NCBI GenBank assembly: GCA_029747015.1 | Contig: JAKOGI010000111.1 | Coordinates: forward strand, 62,001-126,000 | Length of the DNA: 64,000 nt | Direction: 5' to 3' | DNA from: Carnegiea gigantea | Taxonomy: Eukaryota > Streptophyta > Magnoliopsida > Caryophyllales > Cactaceae | Shown here: positions 48,858 through 60,678 of the stretch, in pieces | Layout: each line of letters begins with the position of its first letter | How positions within the stretch are numbered: the first letter of the stretch is position 1 | Position numbers and translations under genes: made by a program | Notes under the pieces: model-generated | Database searches by the model: none | Seen by the model: the letters and a program-made list of their open reading frames with translations, nothing else | What the model was told of the DNA's origin: nothing

Positions 48858-50275
48858 CTCTATCGTTTTTTCCTTGGATTTTTTCTGTTATTTTTTACGT
48901 GACTTGGATTTGGGATCAAATTCTCATCTGGGCATTGACGATTGTTTGCATGAATTCACTTTCGCGTGTAAGTCTTTGAAGTGGGAATTTGAAAATAGAA
49001 GTAGATTCCCAAATTGAAGAGATGACCCATGAAATTTGAACAATGTTTACCGATCAAGCGGAACTCGTTTGGCGTCGCAGGATCACCGACGACGATGAGG
49101 AAAGGCGAGCAGAGGAATAATGGAGGAAAATGTGATCGTGTTCGTCGTTGAAATATTTACGTACGGTTGATCATTGATGTATTTTCGATCTACTGGTTAG
49201 TATATTTCAAACTTCCATGACGGCAATAACACGTACCGTTTCAGCCTTTGTTTTTGTTTTTTTTTTTCTTTGGAGGGTGCGAATGTAATGGTAAGGCTCT
49301 GACCAATGAGGAAAGCCCGACTATCTATTTATAATATATACGAGGAAAAATATACAAATGATAATTTTGTCTCCTTTATTCTATTATGTCTCTCAATTTA
49401 TTTAGAAGTCACTTGAATATGTATTTTTGAAGAAATCAAATAACATAAAAGTTAGCCCGGTATAAAAGAATTATTGTTAATTGAAATTTAGAGGAAATAT
49501 ATCGAACTACTAAATCATCATGGGATTCTGCTCATGCACAAAATGATAGACTCATATTCAATAGCAAAATGTTTGCTCCTATCATGCTAAATTGGATTCA
49601 CGATTACGTAGGAATCGTTAGAATTGTCATGCTACTATTTGTAATACTAAGGTCACAAAGTACGTTAGGAATCCATATTGTTTGAACTACTACATGAGCT
49701 GCAACCTATACGCAGCTTCTATTGAAAACTTGGTGACAATGGGTTGTATATTAGAGCGCTAGGAAATTAGATTGGGTCCCCCCCAAAAAAAACAAAAACC
49801 ACTGTCAGTAGTGGAGCAGCAAGAATTCTTATATCTAGCCTAGTTAGCATTTGAATACAGCCGCAATCAAAGGAGGAGAGGTGGTAGGATGAACCTGTCG
49901 TCCATAACTCAGTGTGCCCTATACATACCTAAAAATAGGCTTAACAACATGCAAGGGAGTCATACGGGAAGCATGCATATGCTCCAAAACCACATGAACA
50001 ACATAAGCAATATCATGTATCGTCATGGTTAAATATTAGAATGCAACTACCACACTTCTGCACTAAAGGGGAATATCGACGAGTAACTCTCTATTTGTTG
50101 AAGTCTTCACTTGTCGTAGTATAGGGTTGAGTGGGAGAATGGAAAGGGAATGACATGAACTCCAGGGAATGACATGAACTCCAGGGTTTGGCCGTGAAGA
50201 AGGAAAAATGAGCAATGGAAGAAGGAATCGTAGATAGAACCATGAGAGGTAAGAAAAATTGGGGTTAAAGTGAGG
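48858..50275. other. Upstream of the PDAT-like gene; no gene recognised
   Basis: The stretch next to 48857 is the likely 5' UTR and promoter of the acyltransferase on the minus strand. Further right the DNA is AT-rich with no recognisable frame. A tandem repeat of an approximately 19-bp unit (GAATGACATGAACTCCAGG) lies at about 50148-50184. Confidence 0.45.
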
Positions 50276-50350
50276 GCTTTGATACCATGTGAATCTTGTG
50301 GTAATGCTCTTAACCAAATTATAGAAGCTTGGCACTCTATTTATAATAAA
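50276..50350 (-). mobile_element. Ty1/copia-type primer site and LTR end
   Basis: On the minus strand TGGTATCAAAGC at 50287-50276 is one base off the usual initiator-Met primer site TGGTATCAGAGC. It directly follows an LTR-like end (AAGATTCACA). A TATA box (TATAAATAG) lies about 55 bases further upstream at about 50338-50346. The outer LTR border and the internal domains were not found, so only a remnant is claimed. Confidence 0.45.
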
Positions 50351-53300
50351 TTGAAAAGTATAAAAAAAACACTATTTTATCCTATGTACACTATTAGGGA
50401 ATCAAGCATAACCGAACATTGAAATTTATTTGATATTGAATATTTGTTCAAAAACTGTTTCAAAACTAACATTTTTTTAGGTAGTATGATATTATGACAA
50501 ATAGACATATTAATTCGTCGACATTATTTTCTGTAAATTGAGTTATTTCATTTAAATATCTTAACAATCAGCGTTCATTTAGAAAAATCTTACTATCAAG
50601 AAAATCTCTATTGGGAATTGTAGAATGTAAATAATTAGCCTTCAAAAATCTTGACTTCTATTTAATATATCATTCTGATTCCTTCTAGTGACATTCATTT
50701 ATGCCCTGAGAATAATATCTCCTCTTTTTTCCCTTTTTTTCTAGAAAACCATAATTTTATATTTGTTTGTTAGGGGCTGCCATTAACTTTTTTGTGCATG
50801 GTAAACCTAATCTTTATTCATGTTATTTCTAGCATTTTTACTAATAAATATTATCTTTCCACTTGTGATTGAGAGTATTTCTATACCCTCTTCTAAAAAG
50901 TGGTGTTCGTTCCTCCCTCTTAGGGCAAATCTATCAATTTTTTTTTTTTTTCATATCGTTCGCATGTGCAACATCAGATTATTAACTTATTGCAAGATTG
51001 TCCTACAATGGGCATCAATTTTACAATGTTGGACTACTGTAACAGATAAATCTTTTCAATGAGAAGACTATACACGATTTTGCATATCTCTTTGTTAGAG
51101 GCTGTATTTTGGAACAATGATTGAGAAGAAGAGGAGCATTTAGAAGATTTTCAATTAGTTTTTTTCCATCGGCAGGGTCATTTTGTTATTTTAGCGAGGA
51201 ATTTGTTTAGGTGTGATGCTTATTATAGATGTCCTAAGCTTTCACTTAAAGAATTCATTGTGATGAGAACTTTGAACGCCTGTTGTTTCTTGATAGGAGT
51301 TATGTGCTTTCTTTGCCATGCATTCGACTTTAAGTTTTGCTAAAGAAGTTTCATCCAACATGGCACTGTTATGCGCAAAGGTGCGAGTGAGATAAGAATT
51401 TTGGGTTGACTTTGATTTAGGATGGAAGGAAAACATATAATTGAGATTTCAACGAACAAGTCTTCGTCGTTTAAAACTAAATATGCTTTTTTAGTCTGTG
51501 AGATTTGTTTGTATATTGGATTGGGACGGTAGTCCAACATCGATTGTTTGGGTTAAGGGTGATGACAGTTATTTTTCTCTTTCTTTTGTTTGCTCAAAAT
51601 ACGATTCTTCTATGCCTAGGCTAATGAAGAGAAATTGATTTCCAACCAAAGGAAATTAAAAAGGTCATAAATCTGTCAAAAAAATTGGAAGCAACAAAAG
51701 AATAGAGTAATTGGGTGCCCAATAAGTTTGGTTAGCATACGGTTCGTAAAACAGATTGCCCGAAATTTTGGATAACTAAATTGAAATACGTTTTCGATTA
51801 GGCACGCAACCTATTGCTAGTTTTGAATTTTATATAAATAAATGAATATTTAGTAACTAATCTAATCATGCAAACATTGCCATAACATTATTTTTCTTGT
51901 TATTGATGTTTACAATTGTTCACTTGCCAATCCAAAAAAATTTTTGTTAGATGCAAGAATTATATGAGTGACACATACTAAAAATAATTAAACCTTGGGC
52001 TCAGTCGTGCAAACAAACATTACGTTTTATTAGTTGCTAATATCAATAAATTCAACTAAACCTTTAGCTTTTGATTTATGTGACAAAAGATGGGGACAAA
52101 AAAAATTAACTCAATTAATTTTTCCAATTTCAGAATATTAGCTGAAAATTTGCCTTAGTTTTGTAATTAGCTATTTTGTATAATTGTAGTCTAATAATTG
52201 TTATTTATGTTAGGGTTTTGTCCATATGTCTATATGACAAATCTTATGTAGCTGGTTAGATTTTTGGTTTATTTTAAAGGTGAGAGCTCTGGCTGTAAGT
52301 GTTTGAACTTCTAGTAGGTCTGTATCTATTTGACATTTCTTTCTTAATGAAAAAGGTGCATCAATTGATTCCACAAGAAATGATGAAACATTGAATTCAT
52401 ATGAATAGTGTATAGACATAATAAAGAATCTAATGGTTAAGGGCACTACCACTCCACTTTCCCCTATTCATGTACAATCGGTTACATCTCCCGTCAGTCC
52501 AATGGGCAAAGCTCTTCTAAAGCCTCAACTCAAAGTGTCAACACTGATAATATCATACTTGTTAACCCATCTGCCATGGCTAACAATGAAGCCCCTATCA
52601 CTAGTCATTCCCTTAAAGTATGTGAGATTCTAGATAAATTTAGTGGATCCATTTACTAAGAGTTTGAGAAGTTGAGTTGTTCTTGAGACGTCGAGGAGAG
52701 GAGGACTTAACCCTATGGATTGAGGTAGTATAACAATCTTTAATACGCACTACATTCCCATCCCTATAGAATATGATAGAGCTTTTGTGAAGTTGGGCTT
52801 TTATGTTCTTAATGAGTCCGTAGCTCATCATAATAGTGCTTTCAAGGCACACTTGATGGATTCATTGCTTAATGCTTGAGAGGTTGAGCAATAGTCCGCT
52901 CTTAATATTTCCATATCTATACCTATGTTGGTCTGTGTTGCCAGGCCTGATGGAATTACCTAAATAAGTGTGAAGGTTAGCCGCATCCTCTAAGAGACCT
53001 ACGTTGTCCCTCCAGAGCATTTATGAGACCCAAGAGGTAGCGTCACCTTATTGGTGCAAGTTCTTTATCATGGAGCTGATGGTTGAATCAGTTTTCACCT
53101 CTATCGAGTTGAAATCATTTTAATTACTAATCACTCAGACGCAACAATTGATAAGTTTCCTTTTGCCATCGATTTTATTGTTGTTTTGACACACATAAGA
53201 AAATCCACGTTAATCTCAACCTAGGCTTACAATGCTATGAAGTACATACTAATATGTATTTCATTTAGTGTTATTTTTGTTATAAATTCAACATTTAATG

Positions 53301-54189
53301 AAGGCAATCTCAATCAGGAAATGCTTTTCGGTGAAAATTCCCCTAGTGAAATTTATTCCAATAACAAATTAAGCATTTTTGCCTACCCATGCAAATCTGT
53401 AGCCCTTTTTCAAATGCAATGCATATTTTATACAGTAATATCATAGTGTTTACTCCATATGAAATTCAATTTAATTTGTGTAAAAATATGCTTACTCATT
53501 TCACTTGAACTTGGCAATGATTGACGGTTGTTTGTGAGTTTACAATTAGGCCATGAAAAGCAAATCAAACGGATTTATTTGCCAAGCTGTTTTCGGTTAA
53601 ACAAGTTGAATTAATTTGATTTACTTTCTGATTGTATGGCGTGTACTAAATTGTACCATCTACTAACAAATGTGTTCTTGGAAATCTCAAAACAACTTTT
53701 CAGTAAATCATTTCATGCCTTTTATGAAGATGTAATCTCAAAAAATGATTCATCTTCCATCATTATATGTGAAAATGCTTGCCTTCTCGGCGTTGTATCA
53801 AAAATCATATATACATGGAACAATAAATGACTTTGAAGTACTCTAAGTTTTTGGTTAAAATTTTTTAGTCACTGACTTTTTGAAAATGAGACTGGAGGCC
53901 CCTAATTTTTCGAATAAAAGACTTTTAGGTCTTTTTTCTATCCCTTGAACTTTTAGAAATTGTCGAAAAGTCCTTGGAATAGAAAAAACATGCAAATAAG
54001 CTATTTTTAGGAGGTTTTTTTCTAGGAGATATGCTTGTTTTAATCAATTAAATTTCTTATAATAACTTTACTGATACCACAATTTACTACTTATATCTCA
54101 AACATTATAATTTCTATGGTTATAGGCCCACCATACTTAGCAAAATAATTAAAATTTAATTAAAGAATTTTGATCATTACCTGAATTTA
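50351..54189. other. AT-rich repeat-like DNA without assignable gene
   Basis: Plus-strand stretches around 51060-51640 and 52420-53220 have coding-like composition but are broken by many stops, and I could not place them in a family. The rest is AT-rich. No RNA gene or intact frame was found. Confidence 0.4.
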
Positions 54190-54968
54190 GTCAACGCTGG
54201 ATTTTGGCGTTCCTTTAGCTTCCAGTTTACAGAGATTGTCAATCTCAATTATACCTTTCTTAGATCAAGCACAATATAGATCTGTTTCGTTTCCTATCTC
54301 AGACCGTAGTCACTAATCAAGTTTTAAGTATTTTAAAGGATAGTAAGACTTAATCAAGAAATTATAATATTTAAGACATAAGATTCAATTAAATAACATT
54401 CCCTACTAGGAAACTTCTTTTATTAAAAGTTAGAAAGTGAAAATATTACAATGGAAAACTTTGAAGAGAGACTTAAGTTAAGATTATTAGAGATACTTGC
54501 TTATAGAGAAATGGAGAATCTCGACTTCTCTTATGCTCAAGAATGCTCAAATGATCGTATCCCTTCTCAGCACTTGACCTCTCCTTTTATAGAGGGTTGG
54601 GGGTACATAGGATGCCCTAATAGTTACAGTGCACATTGATTTTTCACATGGCTACAGTAAACTACTTTATTTTACAGACCCGACAATTGTCAAAATAGTA
54701 CAATAATGGAGCAACCACTTTTCAGAACTTTTAATGATGACTAGTCGTCATCATTATTGAGATTCTACAAGTCTTCATCTCCAATTATACCTTCCAGACC
54801 ATCATTATCTGGATAATCATCAAAATCTTCATCTAATTGAAAATGCTCTGGATCCCATTTCTCAAACAATTTAAGACGATATTTCTTTCCTTTTTCTAAT
54901 GAGAATTTTCCAGCTCCAACATCAAAGAGATAATCAAAAACATCTTCTGAAGTTGTTCCTTCCACCTT

Positions 54969-54971
<3 letters not shown>
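54190..54971 (-). mobile_element. Possible endogenous pararetrovirus-like remnant (identity uncertain)
   Basis: On the minus strand a coding-like tail (54971-54765) with EDVFDYLFDVGAGKFSLEKG and FEKWDPEHFQLDEDFDDYPD ends in an acidic terminus and a TAG. It is followed by about 170 bases and then CTCTATAAAAGGAGAGG (54597-54581), and a poly(A) signal AATAAA at about 54423-54418. An acidic C-terminus, a short gap, a TATA box and a poly(A) signal some 165 bases later recall the junction of the last ORF and the promoter in caulimovirus-type genomes. I did not recognise the protein itself. An unusual LTR element is the alternative. The left end of the coding part is cut by the CA/TA microsatellite. 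Confidence 0.3.
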
Positions 54972-55008
<37 letters not shown>

Positions 55009-55115
55009 ATATTATATAATATATATACATATATATATATATGTTATATATATATATATATATTATATATTATATATGTTATATATATATAGTAATATAT
55101 ATATATATATATATG

Positions 55116-55172
<57 letters not shown>

Positions 55173-55192
55173 TGTGTGTATATATGTATATG

Positions 55193-55227
<35 letters not shown>

Positions 55228-55230
55228 GCG

Positions 55231-55261
<31 letters not shown>

Positions 55262-55289
55262 GTATATACATATATACATACACACATAG

Positions 55290-55347
<58 letters not shown>
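54972..55347. repeat. Compound (CA)n/(TA)n/(TG)n microsatellite
   Basis: About 375 bases are almost wholly alternating purine and pyrimidine: CA 54973-55002, TA 55003-55112, TG 55118-55179, CA 55195-55244 with CG steps, then mixed TA and CA to 55347. The TG and CA blocks are complementary and could fold on each other. Cys/Val or Thr/His frames here are artefacts. Confidence 0.95.
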
Positions 55348-56573
55348 TGAAAGTCTTAAGCTAATCCAAATAAAAGCAGAGGTAAGAACGGAGATGAGAC
55401 AAAAACTAGAAATAAGAAAGAGAGCATGGAGAGAGTCACCTCAAGAACAGAACACTTAGGAAAATCCATGAGTGTCCTAGCACTGAGCTCAACCTAAGAG
55501 CAGGGGATTGGGAATCTTGGATGTTCCAGCAAAGAAAAACCCGGAACAGAGTTTCAAAGTTCATTAAAAATGGCAAAATTACCATTACCATAGCTTCAGT
55601 CACACCAAAACAGGCGCATGGGAGAGGGAAAACGAAATCATTCAGACTTGAACCCAAAACATTACAATTGCAAGCCGAAATCAAGAAGGACGACTCCAAA
55701 TTACAAAATCTAGCCTACTTGTATGAATTCGAAGCTAAAACATGGATCTGAAATCGAAATAGATGAAACGACAATAAACACTAAGTCAATAATTACTGAA
55801 ATTAAAACCAAGAATAACCCAAAATAAAGCCTAAAAAAACGTAAAACTAAACCTAATTGTAAGAATTCGAAGGCTGAAAATAGATATGCTATTCGAAACC
55901 CAAACAAGAACAAACCCTAAATTCCTAAAAGTTGAATTAAAACTGCTAAGAACCCTACAATTAAACCTAAAAACGTAAAGCTAAAACGTCTCTGATACCT
56001 AGCTGTGTTGCAACCTCCATTTATACTCGAGCCCTTCAATCTCGACCCTTGAATTAGTGCGAGGCGGATGGTGGGATGGATGATGCGCTGGCTGAGATGG
56101 ACGTGGTTTGGTGTGGTGGGTGCACGGTGGATGGTGGAGATGACTGCTGGAGATGGAGATGCTGATAGTGCTGGATGATGTCAGTGATGAAGATGGAGAG
56201 ATGAGTGCCAATAGAGAAAGATAGAGAGACTAAGAAAGGGGGTCGGGTTCTGTGGTTTGATCGAAGAGAGAGAAAGTGAGAGTTAAGGGGGGTGAATCAT
56301 GTGCTGTGCGCGTGGGGTTTATTGTGGTTTTCCATTTTTTTCCTTTTGGGTTTTAAAAAAAAAAAACGGGCTAAGGAATTTGGAATGAGTTTAAGTCAAT
56401 CTGGCCCAATGCTTCATTTTCGACATTTTTTCATCTTTTTTCGCATTTTTTCCGAATTATTCAATACCTACAAAACAAAATAAAATCAAATAAAAATCTA
56501 AATATAACAGTTATTTAGAGCATAAATCAGGTATAAAGATATCGTAAAAATAGCATAGTTTTTAGCATGAACA
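55348..56573 (-). repeat. 3' LTR of the gag-only element, truncated
   Basis: It matches 60678-61884 and ends GCATGAACA, and is followed by ATACCCCAACACC (minus strand GGTGTTGGGGTAT, polypurine-tract like). The first approximately 300 bases of the LTR, as seen at 60313-60612, are missing: homology stops exactly where the microsatellite begins. Confidence 0.8.
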
Positions 56574-57719
56574 AATACCCCAACACCAAGATTTTGCTCA
56601 TCCTTAAATAAAATAACTAAACTACCTAAAAAAAATAGAAAATAAGAGAAAACAAAATCCTAATTCACCATCGTAGGAATCACGGTTGCATTTAGCGTAT
56701 GCAATAAGCCCTTTAAACCCCTCGGTCTCCCAAGTAGATGAGTGAGGTCTCGTGAGGGTTTTCAAGTAAAATACCCATAAAATCTTGAAAAAGAAAGATA
56801 AAAAGAGAAAGAAAAATAGAAAATCTTTTTGATGTTTTCTAAACATAGAAACAGACATATAAGTAATTAGGAAATCATGTACACGACTCAAGCAATTGCA
56901 ACACCCTAGCAACCAGGTCACTAAGGTATATACAAATAGAATGTACAATCAGAAAATATCCAAGTCAAAAGAAGCATCCCGACTCTCATTTTTCACCCCA
57001 CACTCCATATGCAATGATATGTACAACTTGGTGCATGTGCTAATGTGTATCAACTCTTATGAATCAAGTTGCTAATATCGACACAATCTGTATTTCCTTG
57101 CCTAATCGCCTTATTTGCTCCATTTTTCCAATTTTTTTCTTTTTTTAAGATTGATAACGCACACGCTCTAAATCCGCTGGACTAACAAATATTCGGGCCT
57201 TTCCTAAAAAGGGGTATTATTAGAATGTGCAAAGCACTTATTTCATTGTACAGATGTGAAATCAAGTAAACTGGCACAATATTCAAGCCAATTAATGATA
57301 TGAAATAAAGATAGTGGCTATGAACATTGGTGCCTGGGTTTTATTCACTCTTTAGACTTTTTTTTCACTTTTCTGTTTTTCGCTTTTTTTTTTCCTTTAT
57401 TTTTTAAGAGCTCAAAAGGCAATTTAGACAAGCAAATGGTTCACATGTCAACTTAACAACGAGACCATAAGAATTGAGGATAAGGTGAGCAAGGTAGCAC
57501 AAAATCACACATGCGAGACAGGGTTATTATGAAAAATCAGTTCTACATCCTCAACTAGACATCTCAGTATGCAAAATCTATTTATATATAACTTAATAAC
57601 CTAGCATATGGGATCACAACTACCTAAGAAAGCACACAAATCCTAAAATAAAAACAAAATTTTCTTATTTTTCAAAATTTCGAAAAATATATATAAATGG
57701 GTACCTTATCCCCACACCA

Positions 57720-58430
57720 AAACTTCACAATGTCCTCATCATGGGAACTAAGGCGCAAAAAGCAATCACATAGGCTATACAACAAGGAAACCAACACAAA
57801 ACCGCAAGTATATGCAACTAGGACACTAATAAAAATCACAAACAAAACCACAAACAAACCAAAATCAAAACCAAAATCACAAAAGAAAGGAAATCAAAAT
57901 CCAAAACCAAACAAAAATAGACCAAGACGCACCTAATCACCAAATCAATCCAAGCCACCACTAAAATCAAAACAAAACCAAACACACATAATCACAAAAA
58001 CCAAAAACCAAATCACAAAATAAAGCGAAACACAAACCAAAACCTAACAAAAGAAAACAAAACCGATAAAGACCAAAATGAACATAATCACCAAAATAAA
58101 ACAAGACAAGACCAAAGACCTACTAAATACCAACCTAAATCCAAAGGAAACCTAAAACAAAACAAAATACAAAAGAAAGAAAAGCAAAATGGAAGACCAA
58201 AACAGAGTCACTAAAACACCAAAAAGGGAACACAAAGAGACTATTAAACAAAAACTAAACTAAAGAAAAACCAAAACTTGCTAAACTAAAAAAAAAACAG
58301 AATACAAAACCAAGGAAACAAAGCACAAAATCAAGGAAACTGAACAAAGGAACTAAAACATACACGAGAACAATCCTAGATATCCACAACTAACAAATAT
58401 TCACAAAATCATAACACAATCAAGGGTGAT
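57720..58430. other. A/C-rich strand-asymmetric tract in the gag-only element
   Basis: The plus strand is dominated by AAAACCAAA-type sequence with very little G or T for about 700 bases; the minus strand is the G/T counterpart. It lies downstream of gag on the element's coding strand. No protein or repeat unit of fixed length was recognised. Confidence 0.6.
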
Positions 58431-58706
58431 CATAGCCAACACAGCTCAACAAATCCTAAATTGCTCCTTAAGATTGGTCACCCATACAATCACAGTCCTA
58501 AATATCCATAACTAAGTATGAAAAGAATAAGAGAGAAAAGTTAGAACGATTATACCAGGTCAGCTGCAAAAGTACATCTAAGCTATACCTCCAGAAATCT
58601 GCTTAGTTAAAGGTCTATAGAGCATCAGCCACTCCATATTAAGCTGAAAAGTGCTACGCAAATCAAAACTCGTTAAAGCACGCAGCAGCTTATCAAACAA
58701 AGAAGT

Positions 58707-60076
58707 CTAACTCTCAATCACATAGAAATAGTGAAAAGCAGTGAGTTGGAGGCAGAAAGAGTATATCCACCTAGCTAATAAAATACAACTAAGGGCCCAC
58801 TTCAACTTATCAAATAGTTGAGCCCAATTAGAAAGAAAATGAATATACTCAGAACGAGCCAGTATTGAGGTCATTGGCCTAGAAATTATATCGACATGAA
58901 TGAGCAGTCTAGGCAAAATAGTGGGTGAAAAGTTCACAAGTTTTGTAATATCAAAAAGCACAAGAGTCTGGTTTAAATCAAAATTCTTAGTGACAACGTT
59001 ATTAGACTCGATAATTTCAGACTTGCAATATGCAAAAAGGAGGTCAGCTTGGGCAGGATCAAAAGAAAATGATTCATATTCAGTACAGAGATCTCTATCC
59101 AAACTTACATTGACATCAAACCCACATGAAAGAGATTTATATTCTATAGAAAGAATATCATCATCAAAGTCCAAAATAGTGGGTTCAGTTACCTCATCGC
59201 ATAACTCCTGTGAAATATCTTCCGAATCATCTAAATCATGAGGCTTAACTTCAGTCGTGGTACTCATATCTAACCCACCAGGGATCTCAAGGTCATCACC
59301 CACCTGAAATTCACAAGAGCGAGTAAAAGGGGCGGGTGGGTCAGCATAAGCTAGGACATCTTCAATGACATCCTTAGGTGAACTAGTAAGGGATGCAAGG
59401 TCTGGTGATAGAGACGTAGGGAGGTCACTCGCTTGTTCTCGATTAGAAAAAGGCATGTTTTCATTCAAGTGGGGCCTAGATTGATAGGAGGGATCAAAAT
59501 CATCATCAAGACTAACTGCAGGTTCAAGAGATCCGAAACTAAAGTCAAGCTTACTACAATTCTCCCTGCTTTGATTAAAACATTGAGAATGTTCAGCAAT
59601 TCTCTTTTTCATTGTCTCTACCATTTGATCAATCAATTAATTAATATTCCTTTCAACACTTGCACATGTAGCATCCACATAAGCACAATAAGGGCAATGA
59701 CAAGTAGCATGATCAGAAGACTCACAATAATTGCACAAAACAGAAGGCAAACAGAAGGACTAACAGGAAAAACAGACTCAATATGAGTTAGGTAACCAAA
59801 ATTATTTCTAGCTTGTTCAAACTCGTAAATATCCCAAGCTAGTTTTTCAAAGAAATCCCAAACCTCATCTTGAGTTTTAGATAATAATCCTAGAACACCG
59901 CCCGTACAAATAGACTCAATATAATCCTAAGATTCAGCATTTAGACCCATAGCAATGATCTCACAAAATTTTCATTTCTCAAAATGTTGATTCAATTGAG
60001 CACGATAATCATTAAGTCGCGATAAATAGCTTCAGAAAGGTTCATACTCATATTGCGGGAAATGGAAACTTGCCAT
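58707..60076 (-). pseudogene. Gag-like protein of the TR-GAG element, broken
   Basis: From the ATG at 60076 the minus strand reads MASFHFPQYEYEPF, stop, YLSRLNDYRAQLNQHFEK, stop, KFCEIIAMGLNAES, stop, DYIESICTGGVLGLLSKTQD and EVWDFFEKLAWDIYEFEQAR. After a 1-base frameshift near 59750 it continues with a CCHC-like knuckle CNYCESSDHATCHC, and after a TAA near 59640 as a 309-codon acidic frame (QMVETMKKRIAEHSQCFNQS, SSPKDVIEDVLAYADPPAP, NFSPTILPRLLIHVDI). The upstream stops are TGA at 60034 and 59974 and TAG at 59929; the two TGA sites stand where a Trp is expected. The family I recall has this order in gag-only elements. Gag would form particles for the element's RNA. The copy is inactive. Confidence 0.75.
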
Positions 60077-60289
60077 TTTGTTTTAAAAGTTTTTAAAGTT
60101 TTTCAATTTTTAGGGGTTTTCAAGTTTTTCTAATTTATTTTCAATTTTAGGCTTTTCTTTTTTTTTTTGGATTTTTGAATTTCAAGAAATGACTAAGCTA
60201 AGTAACAATTAATAATGAAATAAATAAAAGAAAATAGATGCAACTAATTAAAAAAATCAAAGAAAATGCGACCTAATCACATGCCGTCA

Positions 60290-60307
60290 TCCCCGACAAC
60301 AGCGCCA
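60290..60307 (-). other. Primer binding site of the gag-only element, tRNA-Asp type
   Basis: The minus strand reads TGGCGCTGTTGTCGGGGA, close to the complement of the tRNA-Asp 3' end, 5 bases inside the 5' LTR. It is the same primer class as at 11504-11521. Confidence 0.8.
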
Positions 60308-60312
60308 AAAAC

Positions 60313-60613
60313 TGGTACGATGATTTTGAGTGTAAAGTAAATGCCGCAAGTATATGACTATCGTCGCAGTAATTGAGGGTCGTTTCCTCATGAACGAGGA
60401 TGAGATTAAGGTCACTAAATGCGAAAATAACTAATCTAGCATCATTCTAAAACAATAAACAGATAAAACTATAGATTACAACTATTCACAGGATTTCATC
60501 GGCCCCAACTAGCATCAATTTAAGATAAAGCAAAGTTTAAATGTAACCAATCACACTATCTAAGCAAACGATAAAAATGAAGCGATAAAACACCAATCTA
60601 GAAGAGATACAGC

Positions 60614-60678
<65 letters not shown>

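Noticed and set aside
50276..50287. tRNA-Met-like string considered as a tRNA gene
   Set aside because: Only the 12 bases of the 3' complement are present, as in a retroelement primer site; no cloverleaf.
51060..53220. Coding-like stretches on the plus strand considered as a LINE or a host pseudogene
   Set aside because: Too many stops and no motif (no endonuclease, RT box or zinc knuckle) to name a family.
55041..55459. Several overlapping frames of Cys-Val, Thr-His or Ile-Tyr repeats
   Set aside because: Direct translation of CA/TA/TG microsatellites on both strands.
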